This document shows, one piece after another, positions 40,970 through 53,000 of a stretch of DNA of 64,000 nt. Source of the stretch: Prorocentrum cordatum (Eukaryota > Sar > Dinophyceae > Prorocentrales > Prorocentraceae); NCBI GenBank assembly GCA_963575745.1, contig CAUYUJ010015293.1:1-64000 (forward strand), in the 5' to 3' direction. Every line of letters begins with the position of its first letter. The stretch's first letter is position 1. Made by a program: the position numbers and the translations under genes. The notes under the pieces were generated by a model, which was not told where the DNA came from, ran no database searches, and worked only from the letters and a program-made list of their open reading frames with translations.

Positions 40970-41312
40970 TGCCGCCGAGGGGGTGGAAGGAGGCGGCAAA
41001 GCAAGCCGCCGATAGGGCGGTTGGGAAGAAGCGGTTTCCCGCCACGAGGAGGAGAAGGCGGTTTGCCGCCAGAGGAGGAGTAGGCGGTTTGCCCCCAGAA
41101 GGGTAGGCGGTTTGCCGCCAGAGGAGGAGAAGGCGGTTTGCCGCCAGAAGGGGTAGGCGGTTTGCCGCCAAAGGAGGAGAAAGCGGTTTGCCGCCAGAAG
41201 GGCGGTTTGCCGCCACGGAGGGGGAGAAGGCGGATTGCCGCCATGGGGGGGGGGAGAAGGCGGATTACCGCCGACGGAGGACGAGGCGACGGAGGAGAAG
41301 GCGGTGCGCCGC
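40970..41312. repeat. Dense array of GGCGG-tttg-CCGCC hairpins
   Basis: About ten copies of ggcggtttgccgcc and variants (attg, atta, tgcg loops), separated by agaggagga- or aagg-type spacers of 8-15 bp. Reading through gives repeated GGKPP peptides, an artefact. Confidence 0.85.
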
Positions 41313-41489
41313 CTAAGGAAAGGGGGGATAAGGGAGGGCCGAAGACACATGGATAAACATTTTCCTCCTTCCCTCCCCCCTCCCCGCGGGCATGCGCGCA
41401 GCCCGCAGCGCCGCGGCCGCGAGGTACAGCAAGTACCTGCGGCGCCTCGGTCCTGAACAACTGAACAACAACAACAACGGAAATTCAAT

Positions 41490-41731
41490 GGATTTCAAAA
41501 AAGTTAAGAATAAAAAATACGCAAATGATTAGCAAAAACACGAATATGTTCAGCCCCATCGACTTAGCAGAGATATCTAACTTAGTATATTACTTACATC
41601 TACACTTACAAACACCATAAGTATTGCATATGCACACATGAGATGCGCGATCAACAAGTGTACGTTCTATGGCTTAACTAAGATTATGTAAGATGAACGC
41701 TCTTACCGCACTTACAGCCACCCGACGATCA
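41490..41731 (+). repeat. AT-rich flank of satellite block B
   Basis: An AT-rich island in a GC-rich region. Its right end, gaacgctcttaccgcactta, matches the reverse complement of 27,523-27,555, and cagccccatcgacttag matches the reverse complement at about 27,805. Confidence 0.6.
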
Positions 41732-43489
41732 AAGAAGCGAGGGCGCCGGTTTGGGATTCGTCACCGGATCCAGCGGATCCAGCGGATCCACCGGATCTGT
41801 CCGGAAACGGTGCCGGAGGCCGCTCTGGGCTCCTCTGGGCACCTCCCCCGGGGCCGGTTTTGTGAGGATGTCTCAAGCGAGGGCGCCGGTTTGGGATTCG
41901 TCACCGGATCCAGCGGATCCAGCGGATCCACCGGATCTGTCCGGAAACGGTGCCGGAGGCCGCTCTGGGCTCCTCTGGGCACCTCCCCCGGGGCCGGTTT
42001 TGTGAGGATGTCTCAAGCGAGGGCGCCGGTTTGGGATTCGTCACCGGATCCAGCGGATCCAGCGGATCTGTCCGGAAACGGTGCCGGAGGCCGCTCTGGG
42101 CTCCTCTGGGCACCTCCCCCGGGGCCGGTTTTGTGAAGATGTCTCAAGCGAGGGCGCCGGTTTGGGATTCGTCACCGGATCCAGCGGATCCAGCGGATCT
42201 GTCCGGAAACGGTGCCGGAGGCCGCTCTGGGCTCCTCTGGGCACCTCCCCCGGGCCCGGTTTTGTGAGGATGTCTCAAGCGAGGGCGCCGGTTTGGGATT
42301 CGTCGGCGGATCCACCGGATCCACCGGATCTGTCCGGAAACGGTGCCGGAGGCCGCTCTGGGCTCCTCTGTGCACCTCCCCCGGGGCCGGTTTTGTGAGG
42401 ATGTCTCAAGCGAGGGCGCCGGTTTGGGATTCGTCACCAGATCCACCGGATCTGTCCGGAAACGGTGCCGGAGGCCGCTCTGGGCTCCTCTGGGCACCTC
42501 CCCCGGGGCCGGTTTTGTGAGGATGTCTCAAGCGAGGGCGCCGGTTTGGGATTCGTCACCAGATCCGATACCGGATCTGTCCGAAACCGTCCGGAAGGCC
42601 GCTCTGGGCTCTCTTGGCAACCTCCTCCGGGCCGGCTATTGTGAGGAATTGCCAAGCGTCAAGCGAGGGCCCGGTTTGGGATTCGCACCGGATCCACCGG
42701 ATCGTCCCGCAACGGTGCCGGAGGCCGCTCTGGGCTCCTCTGGCCAACCTCCCCTGGGCCGGTTTGTGAGGATGTCTCAAGCGAGGGCGCCGGTTTGGGA
42801 TTCGTCGGCGGATCCACCGGATCCAGCGGATCTGTCCGGAAACGGTGGCGGAGGCCGCTCTGGGCTCCTCTGGGCACCTCCCCCGGGGCCGGTTTTGTGA
42901 GGATGTCTCAAGCGAGGGCGCCGGTTTGGAATTCGTCACCGGATCCACCGGATCTGTCCGGAAACGGTGCCGGAGGCCGCTCTGGGCTCCTCTGGGCACC
43001 TCCCCCGGGGCCGTTTTTGTGAGGATGTCTCAAGCGAGGGCGCCGGTTTGGGATTCGTCACCGGATCCACCGGATCTGTCCGGAAACGGTGCCGGAGGCC
43101 GCTCGGGGCTCCTCGGGGCACCTCCCCCGGGGCCGGTTTTGTGAGGATGTCTCAAGCGAGGGCGCCGGTTTGGGATTCGTCGGCGGATCCACCGGATCTG
43201 TCCGGAAACGGTGCCGGAGGCCGCACTGGGCTCCTCTGGGCACCTCCCCCGGGGCCGGTTTTGTGAGGATGTCTCAAGCGAGGGCGCCGGTTTGGGATTC
43301 GTCACCGGATCCAGCGGATCCACCGGATCTGTCCGGAAACGGTGCCGGAGGCCGCTCTGGGCTCCTCTGGGCACCTCCCCCCGGGCCGGTTTTGTGAGGA
43401 TGTCTCAAGCGAGGGCGCCGGTTTGGGATTCGTCACCGGATCCACCGGATCTGTCCGGAAACGGTGCCGGAGGCCGCTCTGGGCTCGTG
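41732..43489 (+). repeat. 140-bp satellite, block B (about 13 units)
   Basis: Same unit and orientation as 7,493-8,232. Unit length varies between about 120 and 142 bp through 1-3 ggatccagc/ggatccacc subrepeats. Units near 42,560-42,770 are the most diverged, with several indels. Confidence 0.9.
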
Positions 43490-44284
43490 CTCTTCGCGCC
43501 GGGGGTGAGGATGACGTGAGTTCCACAGAAACTCCCTCAAATTAGCGCCTATTAGCACCTACTACTGTGAATCAGTGTGTCTTCGCGACCACTCATGAAC
43601 AGTAATCAACGCTCCCTCCTCGCTCCTCCCTCCTCCCTCCTCCCCCCTCCCTCCTCCCCCCACGATTGTGCGAATAGAAAGGAGATCTACGCCATGGTAA
43701 GGGATGGGAGGGAGGGGTAGCGAGCCGAGCCACTGCGGGGCTGCCTGGGTGCCCGCGGCTCGCTCGTCCTCCAGCCCCTCCCCCCTCGAGCCGCTGCCCG
43801 TGCAGCTCGCGCTCCGGCCTGGCACGCCGGGCCCCTCGTGGCTCGACCGCTCCCCGAGACCACGCTTCGTTCTGCGCGCTTCTCCCGGCGCTTTCTCACC
43901 GTGGGCGTCACAACGATAGCCGTGCTCATGCCACTACTGCGTGGGCGGCCCCATATGGATGAGCTTGATGTCAAGTGGGGTTTTCCATTTATGTGGGTGC
44001 TTTCCCCCCCGGAGAATTGATTTGGCAGGGTTGATGATGGCGGTGAGATGGACGGTAATGGTCGAGGGGTTAAAGGGGGCACCCTTTGTTAGCGCATGCT
44101 GGGGACAAGTCCGAACAGGGATGGATGCACAGCGTGCATGCTTCGCAATTGGATGCTTACTACCTGGAGTTCCGCCCCTGCCTGAGGCCTTGCCTGCTGC
44201 CCGCGGCGGCAGTCACCGCTTGCTGCGTTTTACCCTCGCTCTATCCTGGGACCCGCCTCTTCGGAGGCATGCGAGCCCATGCCT
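43490..44284. other. No convincing gene
   Basis: The start shares attagcgcctattagcacct with the left flank of block A. Open frames on both strands (for example MARPLPETTLRSARFSRRFL at 43,838) are unsupported. Confidence 0.4.
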
Positions 44285-44484
44285 CCATGCTCCTCCTCCT
44301 GCTCCTCCACCTCCTTCTCCTCCTCCTCCTCCTCATCATCATCCTCATCCTAATCCTCATCCTCATCCTCATCCTCATCCTCATCCTCAATATCATCCTC
44401 ATCCTCATCCTCATCCTCATCATCCTCATCATCCTCATCATCCTCATCATCATCCTGATCATCATCCTGATCATCATCATCATC

Positions 44485-44576
<92 letters not shown>

Positions 44577-44677
44577 CATCATCATCATCATCACCACCAC
44601 CACCACCACCACCAATCATCATCATCATCATCATCAGCAACAGCACACATCAAATCACATTCAGCATCAGCATCCAT

Positions 44678-44737
<60 letters not shown>

Positions 44738-45275
44738 TCCTGCTCCCCCCCTCCCCCTCCATCCCCACCTCCTCCTACTCCTCCCTTCCTCCTCCTCCTC
44801 CCTCCTCCCTCCTCCCTCCTCCTCCCCCCCTCCGCCTCCTCCTCCTCCCCCTCCTCGTCCGCCTCCTCCTCCTCCTCCTCCTCCTCCTCCTCCGTCTCCT
44901 CCTCCTCTGCCTCCTCCTCTGCCTCCTCCTCCTCCGCCTTCTCCTCCTGCTCATCCTCCTCCTTCCTTCCTCCACCATGTCCTCCCTACTCCCTCCTCCT
45001 CTCCCTCTCTCTCCCCCCTCTTCATCTCCTCTACTTACTCTTTCTCCTCTCTCCGGCTCCCCTCCTCCTCCTCCACCGTCTCCTCTCCTCCGCCCCCTCC
45101 TCCTCCTCCCGGCTCCCCCCCTCCCCTCCATCCCACCTCCACCCTCCTCCGCCTTCCCCTCCTCCCCTCCCCTCCTCCTCCTCCTCCTCCGCCTCCTCCT
45201 CCTCCTCCGCCTCCCCTCCTCCCTCCCCTCCTCCCCTCCTCCCCCTCCTCCCACTCCTCCCCCTCCTTCGCTGCA
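44285..45275 (+). repeat. (ATC)n/(CAT)n then (TCC)n block
   Basis: About 430 bp of imperfect CAT/ATC repeat (44,325-44,745), then about 530 bp of TCC-rich repeat. Predicted poly-His, poly-Ile, poly-Asp or poly-Met proteins here are artefacts. Confidence 0.95.
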
Positions 45276-46944
45276 CTGCCGCGCGTGCGGTCCGCGCGAG
45301 ATGGTGGCTGCTTCGGCGCCTGCGACCCTGTCGTCGCCCCCTGCCGCTGCAGAGAGGGACCTTGCTTCGAAACCCCACGCGCTCCCCCCCCCCCAAACCC
45401 CCTCGCGCTGCGAACAAAAATCACGGCCGGAGGATCTTCCATATCTTCAAGCTCTGGGGTACCCCTCCTGCCGGGCCCCGGGACCGTCAAGAAACGACTC
45501 GGGATGCAGAACCGGTCCAGGCCTCTGGGGGTCGACGTCACGAAAAAATCACGGCGTCGGGGAGGGGGACTGAGTCGCTCGGCGCCCCGTGGGAAGCGGC
45601 GCGAGCTGCCGGCAAACTGGAGGTACGTACGGTCAGGGCGCTGGACAAGGTATGGAGCCGAACTCTATACACCGACGCCTGTGTCTGGCCTCACACTGAA
45701 TCTCGCACAGGAAAGCGGATCCTGGTGTATACATTCTTCGTTGTTTCCCCAGGAAAACGGAGAAACAAGTACACACCACACCACCCCGACGTCGTCCCCG
45801 ACCCTAAACAAAGTCCTGGGATTGAAAAAACCGCCCGCCACTGGTAATGTATATGCTCCAGTTTCCGAGTAAGGAGCCCGGGGTCTGGAAGCCAGTGGAG
45901 CTCCAATCGTGGCTTGGCCACGGATCTCACCGTCGCCCTCATCGGGCAGGGCCTGCCCCGAGGTCGGAAGCCCGCTGGGCACCTTCCATACGCAGCGCAC
46001 CCAGGGCAGTTCCTTCCGGCCGGCTCCTGAGAAAGAGAGAGAGAGAGAGAGATACGGAGGCTCAAATGAGGCGACCCCGTGAAGCTGTCGGGAGGCCTCC
46101 GATCCTATCAGGAAGGGTTCCGAGAACCTTCTGAACAGCTGCCGAGCGACCCGATAACCTCTGGCCCTTCCCGCCCGCTGAAAAGGTTCTCGCTCTCCTT
46201 TCCGACTCGTGTCGCGCGCCTTCACAATTATGTGAATGGCACGCGTGGCAACGTTTCGCGTGCACGGGTACAAGTCCTGCAGGCGTTTGTCCCCGTCTCT
46301 CCCTTCAACCATCACCATCGCAAACATTGTATCGTAATGAGTTCGTCATCCAGGTGGTCTGGGTCAGAATGATTCAGGGTCCTCCACCGCGTGTCAAAGT
46401 AACTTCGCACGCATAATCCAGGGCGGGCGGTACAAAATCCAATTTTTTGTCATGAACGCTCATGGAGAACAAGCCTCTTACACCGTCAAATTGGAACTGC
46501 CCCTGCAGGACGAACCCTTTACCCCGAGGTCGAACTCTGCGGCGGAAGAACGAATTCCTCGCGTCGAGATCCCCCAGAACCCATGTCACGAACAGCTTGC
46601 GACGTCGGAGAAGAGGGGGGCCGATGTCGACGTGCGCAGGAGAAATTGGGGGAGCCCGGCGGAGAGGAGAGGCTCTCCGATCCCTTTCTGAAGATCAGCA
46701 GCGTCGGCTTTCTGGGCTGCTGGCTGCATTTGTGCCAGCGAGGAGCCAATGCAGGCGGCCTTGGTGTCCTGGGCTCCCCTGGGCAAGCATTCTAGATGCA
46801 TGTCTGCTCGATAGGGAGTGCTGGAAACAGCCGCCCTCCGACCATGAAGCTGAAGTCCTACGACTGGTTACGGGATGGAAATCAATAACGTCTGCAGCTC
46901 TGGAGCTATGTTGGACTAGCACGGGGTGTCCATGTAGCAAAACC
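45276..46944. other. Repeat-derived spacer
   Basis: Contains the family 10 repeat (45,415-45,553), an imperfect inverted repeat at 45,730-45,780 (ggtgtatacattcttcg against ggtgtgtacttgtttctcc) and a short (GA)n at 46,032-46,052. A frame at 46,452-46,691 (HGEQASYTVKLELPLQDEPF) looks protein-like but is isolated. Confidence 0.4.
45415..45553 (+). repeat. Family 10 repeat, flanked by direct repeats
   Basis: About 118 bp lie between two aaaaatcacggc copies. The body (cgggaccgtcaagaaacgac, ctctgggggtcgacgtca) is the reverse complement of 51,186-51,338. Confidence 0.5.
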
Positions 46945-47066
46945 TGCACAAACACAAACTTTGGGAAGTCCGCGCGGATTTCTGGGATCGGCGCAGGAGG
47001 CGCCACCAAGGGAGTGCAGCAAAGATCCAAGAACTCCGTGCGGACCCTCGGAAGTTTCTGCTTGGG
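46945..47066. mobile_element. Foldback element, family 1
   Basis: tgcacaaacacaaacttt and ccgcgcggatttctgggatc at the left pair with gatccaagaactccgtgcgg and aagtttctgcttggg at the right. Confidence 0.6.
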
Positions 47067-47084
47067 CAGCTTTCCCTTCCTAGC

Positions 47085-50000
47085 GTCAGGGATGCTGTCG
47101 GTAGCCCAGGGTCCTCCAGCAGCGTGGCGCTGGCGACCCGCAGCCCGCCCCCGAAGTCCTGGAACACGCTCTGGGCCGCCGCGGCCGTGAGCTCCTCGGG
47201 TGGGGCCGGCGGATATCTCTCGCAGGACTGCACAGGCGTTCCGCAGCCTCGCTTGCCCCTCTTGCACGCGGTAGCGGCGAGGCTGTGAGGCTCCCGAGCC
47301 CTCCGACCCCCTGCAACCCCCAAGAAGCAGAGGCCCCCGCCGCTGCATTGCGCACCTGTCGGACGCCTCTGCGACGAGGATCGGGCCAGGAGCGCTCAGC
47401 GCACCCTGCACGGGGAGGGCCCCGTCGGGGTGCGGGAGCAGCGCGGGCCTCAGCTGAGCCCCGATGCGCAGCACGCAACGCGTAGCGTGTTGACGCATAC
47501 AGCCACCGCGCATAGTAAGGATGCGCGGTGTGAGGACGCGAGGGCCTCGGACGCCCCTTCCGAAGCTCTTCGAGCGGGGCGCGGCCAACGGAAGTGGCGA
47601 AGGATGGAGATGGGGAGGCAAGAATGCAAGGGTACCCCTGGGAAGGCTGTCCATGCTGACCATGCGGGTTGACCCTGGATCGAAAACGTACGTCTGGCGC
47701 GATACGCTCGCCAACACGCGGGCCAACACGTGGAGCCAACACGCAACGTGTTAGCACGGACGTTTCGAACACGGCACGTCAACACGGTCGTGTCACGGCA
47801 GCTGGGGCGCGGACGGGTCCGCCACGCTTGCGAAGCCCGGTAGCCTGTGCCTGGAGGCCTTACGCGCGGAACACGTCGTTCATTTCTCATCGTGCTCATT
47901 TCTAATGATGCTCGTTTCGAATTGTTCCTGGCCCCCTAGGTGGCCAGGAAGAGGCCCAGGATAGAAAAATTAGAAATGAAAGGATCTTGGCCCCCCCCCA
48001 AACAAAAAACTCGAAGAATTGGAAATGAACCGTCTGAACATCAACACGGCATAACCATGACCTGTCGCAGGTCCGCGCCGGGCCCCCCCTGGGGGCTCCC
48101 ACAGCGCCGCCGGCGCGCTCCGCGCGCCAGGGGGGCAGGGTCCAGCGCCGGATCCAAGGAGTCCGCGCGGATCTCCGAGCGTTCGTGTGTGTGTGTGTGT
48201 GTGTGATGCAGTCGTCTCGTCCTCACGCCACCGCTGGGACGTCCATTCGACCCGTGCATGTTTGAGATCTCGTGCGTGCATTTTTTCGCAGGGAGGAGCC
48301 AAGATGCTCCTCGAATGGTTCCCGCCGAGAGTTCGTGTCTAAGCAGTCGTTCTTCTTCTCGCCACCGCTCGGACGTCCATTCGCCCCGTGCATGTTTAGA
48401 GCCTTCGTGCGCCTATTTGTTTCCGCAAGATGCTCCAAGACGGCCAGGAAACTATGATTCTCAACGGGCTGCTGGATGATGGAGGCCAAAACCACAGGTG
48501 CAGAGCCCAACAGGTCGAGCTTGATCCCAGTCAGCCGCGAAGCCTCAGGTCACACGTATACCAAGAACCCGCGTGCGCTTTGCGCGAACTCAGGCTCACC
48601 TCTCCAATTAGAGCCCTCCTTGATGGGGTCCGAGTAGATGGGGTCGAAGGATCTCGCCGCATCGCCGATACATCGGCGATGCATCGCCGATGCATCGGCG
48701 ACGTCGGTGTGGAGAAAAGTGGGCCCACCATTGAGCCGCATCGCCGATGCATCGCCAATGCATCGCCGATGCATCGCCGATGCATCGCCGATGCATCGCC
48801 GATGCATCGGCGACGCGGCGCGATCCTCCGACCCCATCTACTCGGACCCCGTCTAGGAAGCCTCGACCAATGGTTCTCCTGAGTGGCTCCCGCCGAGAGG
48901 AAAAAAAAGCTGTGCACGCCCGAACGGTGCCGAAGCTCTCGGCCCACGCAGCACGGCGCACGCAGAACGCCTCCGCGGCGCCGGAGGCGGGCCCATGCCG
49001 CACACTCTCGGGCTGCGGGCCGGAGGTGGCTCTGCCCGCCAAGGCCCGCGCGCCTCGCTTGGACGAGCGCGCTCCACTGCTCGCAGAGTGACTGCTCGCA
49101 AACGGCCTGGGCCCGCCGTGGGGGATCTACGATACATTACATCGAAGCAGACGCGTGTTTGTTCGGACGTTTGCGAGCAGGCACTTCGCGAGCAGCAGAA
49201 CGCGCTCGGTGATCTCTCCGGGGTGGCGCGGGGGGCCGCCCTCTCCCGCAGAGCGCGGGCACGGGCCGAGGCCACGGGGCGCGGCGGGCACGCACGATCC
49301 CGAGGGGCGGGTCCTCTCGCGGAGAGCGGGTCAGGTCGTGCAGCTCCCGCCCTACGCATCAAGGGCCGCACCCCAGAAACAGTGCCGAGCACCCAGAGAA
49401 GCAGCGAGACGGTGTCGAAGGAGTATCGCCTCCCTGGGCCCAGCTCGTGAACAGCCTCCAGTGTCGGTGCTCTCTTGGTGCTCGAGATCCTTTCTGGTGG
49501 CCAAGGCTAGGGCTGGTTGGAACATCATAAGGGTACGGGCTGAGGCCAGAGGTCACGGTGGGCACATACGACCAGACATCTTGCCCTGAGAAGTCTTGAG
49601 CTTCGCAGTGAGGCCCCAGGGTCCCCGGGCCAATCGGGGGATGAGAGACTCTCGCGGGGCACAAGCTGGCAGGCAGATCCCTTACTTGGCAAGCCTAGTG
49701 TCCTTCTTGGGTAAGAAAAAACGGCATGAGCACAACCACTCGAAGGCCTCTCCTGGAGCGTAGAGGCGGCGCCGGAATTGCCGCCAGGGGGTTCAGCGCA
49801 GATCTAACAAACATTCGCGCGAACCTCCAAAAGTCCATGTGTGCATAGCTCTTTCTGTTTCGAACTGGGGCTGGACAGAACCCCCCCCCACACAGCACGC
49901 CCTTCCGCGAAGACGGCTCGAAGACCGCCACGCCGCGGGCGCAGGCCCGCGACAGAGGGCGTCCACACCAACCCCTCGAGCAGCCTGGTGGCCCACAGGC

Positions 50001-53000
50001 CGTGATCGACCTGGGAGGAGTGGGGAGGTGAGTGACGAGGCCCGATGAAGAGCTCTGGACTCTACGCAAGCTGGGACGCACTCGCACGCCTCGTCGGCCC
50101 AGCGCTGCTCGAGAAAGGCCGCGGAGGGTCTCGGGGTGCGGGGTGGGGGGGGATTGCCATGCGATGGACCGATCCCGAGTCTGGAGAAACACGACCTCAT
50201 GCCTGTGAGTACCCGAATATCTTCCCCTCATAGGGGGGACAACAGCTGCACAAGCGTGACCTCTCGGGAGGATTTCTCGCATTGGCGCGCGCTGGACCCC
50301 CCCCCCCTCGCTGGCACGCGGAGCGCGCCAGAGGCGGCGCCAGAGGCGGCGCCAGAGGCGCCGCCAGGGGGGCCCAGCGCCGATTCGAGACGCCAGCCCG
50401 GAGCTCCGAGAAATGACGTTTGTGTTAGGTCGGGCGTGTCCCCCTACAGGGGGATTTTCGACGAAAAGTAAAAATACTCAAAACATACTCCAGAATGGTC
50501 AAACAGTACTCCAAACATAGTCCCCGGACTATTTTTGGATCATTTTGGGACTATTTTGGGAGTATTTTTTATTTTTCGTCGAAAGTCCCCCTGTAGGGGG
50601 ACAGGCCCGACTTAACGCTTGTGCAGTGCTGTGCTCTCCCGTCCTGGGGGCCCCCTGGGGCAGAGGCTCCGCCTCCCCTCCACCGGCGCACGCCTCTGCC
50701 GCCCAGCGCTGCCCGCAGAGGCCGCGTGCATAAGGGTGGCGGGGGGGACGCCATTGAAGCCACCTTGCCTGAGTTTGAGCAGGGGCGGACAGTCCTGGCA
50801 TTTCTACAGGCCTGCCACGACATGTTCTCAATGTTCTGAGAACAAAAACAATGTTCTTAGAGCATAAGCCCAGTGTGTTAAAACAAAACAGTCTCGGCCA
50901 GAAATGTTCGAAGAACATTTCGTGGAAACCACAAAAGGTTATTAGAACATTGTTTGGTAGGACTATAGACACGTCAGGACGCTTCGTCACTGCTTGCCTG
51001 AGTGCGGAGAAACACAGCCTCATCTCAAGCGCGCTCCACTACTCGCAAAGCAGCTGCTCGCAAATGGCCGGGAACCGCCGCGGGGGATGTACGATACACG
51101 GCATCGGGGCAAGCGGATGCTTTTCGGACGTTTGCGAGCAGGTACTTTGCGAGTGGTGGAGCGCGCTCCCCAGACCCCCGACGTCATGATTTGTCATGAC
51201 GTCGACCCCCAAAGGTCTGGACCCATTCCCTGGGACGGATGTATCGTCCTGAGTCGTGTTTTGGCGGTCCCGAGGCCCGGTAGGGGCCCCTCCAGAGGCT
51301 GAAAACATGGAAAAACCCACCGCCGCATTTTTTCATGACTCGAGGGGGTTCTGCCTCCTCCACCAGCCCCCGCCTCTCTTCCCTCCCGGGGTCCACTGGG
51401 GCCGAGACCCCGCCGCCCCCGCCGGCGCACGCCGCCACCGGCGCCGCCAGGGGCGCCGCGGCTCCGGGCGCCCCCGCTGCGGCGGGCGGCGCGGCTCCGG
51501 GCTCCGGGCCTCGGGCCGGGCGGGCGCGGCGGGCCTCGGCGGACGCCGCGGGCCTGACAGGCAGAGTGATCTCGTCACGTGATAGGAAGTTTCCTCCCCT
51601 CCCGCTCCGCCTCCCCCCTCCTCCTCCTCCTCCCCTCCTCCTCCTCCTCCTCCTCCCCTTCCTCCTCCTCCCCTCCTCCTCCTCCTCCTCCCTCCTCCTC
51701 CTCCTCCTCCTCCTCCTCCTCCTCCTCCTCCTCCTCCTCCTCCTCCTCCTCCTCCTCCTCCCCCTCCTCCTCCTCCGCCTCCGCCTCCTCCGCCTCCTCC
51801 GCCCCTCCTCCCCTCCCTCCTCCTCCTCCTCCTCCTCCTCCGCCTCCGCCTCCTCCGCCTCCCCTCCACCTCCTCCTCGTCCTCCGCCTCCTCCTCCTCC
51901 TCCTCCTCCTCCTCCTCCTCCTCCGCCTCCGCCTCCTCCGCCTCCTCCACCTGAGATTCGCATCACGTGATGAATCCCAGTTGCCGACCTGAGCTCCGCG
52001 GCGGGCGGGCCCAGCTTCAGCAGCACGGCGTGCAGCAGCCACCACAGCGGCCACTCGGTGCGCAGCAGCGCCGGCATCGTGAAGGCCTCGGGCTCCAGCT
52101 CGAAGCAGCGCTTCACGTGCCGCTCCGCCGACCGCACCAACTCCCTCGCCTCCTCGCGCGTCCCGGGGTCCCGCTCCTGCGCAAAGGCGAGCGCGGTGGC
52201 GAGGTAGCCCATCGCCTTGCCCGCGGAGCAGTCGCGCGCGGCGTCGCCCGGGTCGCGCGGGTCGGCCCTGGCGAGGAAGTTCACCTCGGAGCAGGGCGAG
52301 TTGAGACAACGGCAGTTCAAAATTCGGCCCCTGGACCCCTCCCTGGGTCCAGACGCACCAGTTTTCCGAGCTGCGTGCAGCCGTGGCGACGAGGGCCCCC
52401 CCCGAAGGCCAACTACCGTTGCCTCAGCTCGCCCTCCTCTGATCACCGAGTCCACCATCGGGGGCACCTGCCCGTGCTCCAGGTGGCTTCGGACCCAGTT
52501 ACGGAAGCGCACGTGGTCGTCGGTCACGAGCGGCTGCCACCGCAACAGCGGCGCGTCGGCGGCGGAGGGCGAGCCCGAGTCCGCGGCCAGCTGCTCCTGC
52601 AGGAGGTGCAGGAGCCCGAACAGGGGCCAGCCAGCGAAGTCCAGCCAGCTGCTCTCCTGGGACGACAACAACTACACACCACCACCGATCTGGTGGCCTG
52701 GCCTCCTTCCTCCTCCTGCTTCTCCTCCTCCTCCTCCCCCTCCTCCATATTCTCCTCCTCCTGCTGCTCCTCCTCCTCCTCCTCCTCCTCCTTCTCCTCC
52801 TCCGCCTCCCAGATCGGTGCGTGCGTCTTCCTGGCCTTGCCAGGACGGCGTGTGCAGAGGAGGCCAGTCCGCAAGAAACCTTGCACAGGAAACCCGACCC
52901 TGAGACCCCAGGGCGTCCCTTGATATTGGGTGTGGGAACGTCACGCTTTGCATCGCGAGACCATCGAAACCCAAGAAACCCAGGGCACTATGGAGGCAAA

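Larger units (their letters stand above)
28160..41320. repeat. Family of GGCGG-(4-5 nt)-CCGCC hairpins
   Basis: About 40 short perfect palindromes with 5-bp arms and variable loops (catat, catgt, catct, cgtag, tttag, tttg, cgtgg and others). They cluster at gene borders: 28.16-28.24, 28.69-28.72, 30.78-30.86, 31.66-31.73, 32.05-32.13, 34.26-34.54, 36.24-36.48, 38.26-38.39 and 40.97-41.31 kb. I did not see comparable density outside this minus-strand gene run. Confidence 0.75.

Noticed and set aside
41693-43545. Repeated ~100-codon ORFs (MPEAALGSSGHLPRGRFCED type) on both strands
   Set aside because: Translations of the 140-bp satellite; every unit gives the same frames on both strands.
43941-45872. 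643-codon plus ORF with long His and Pro runs
   Set aside because: Follows CAT and TCC repeats; the flanks show no family or splice logic.
48638-48856. Histidine/Cys repeat protein (MHRRCIADASP)
   Set aside because: Produced by the 11-bp palindromic array, which reads similarly on both strands.
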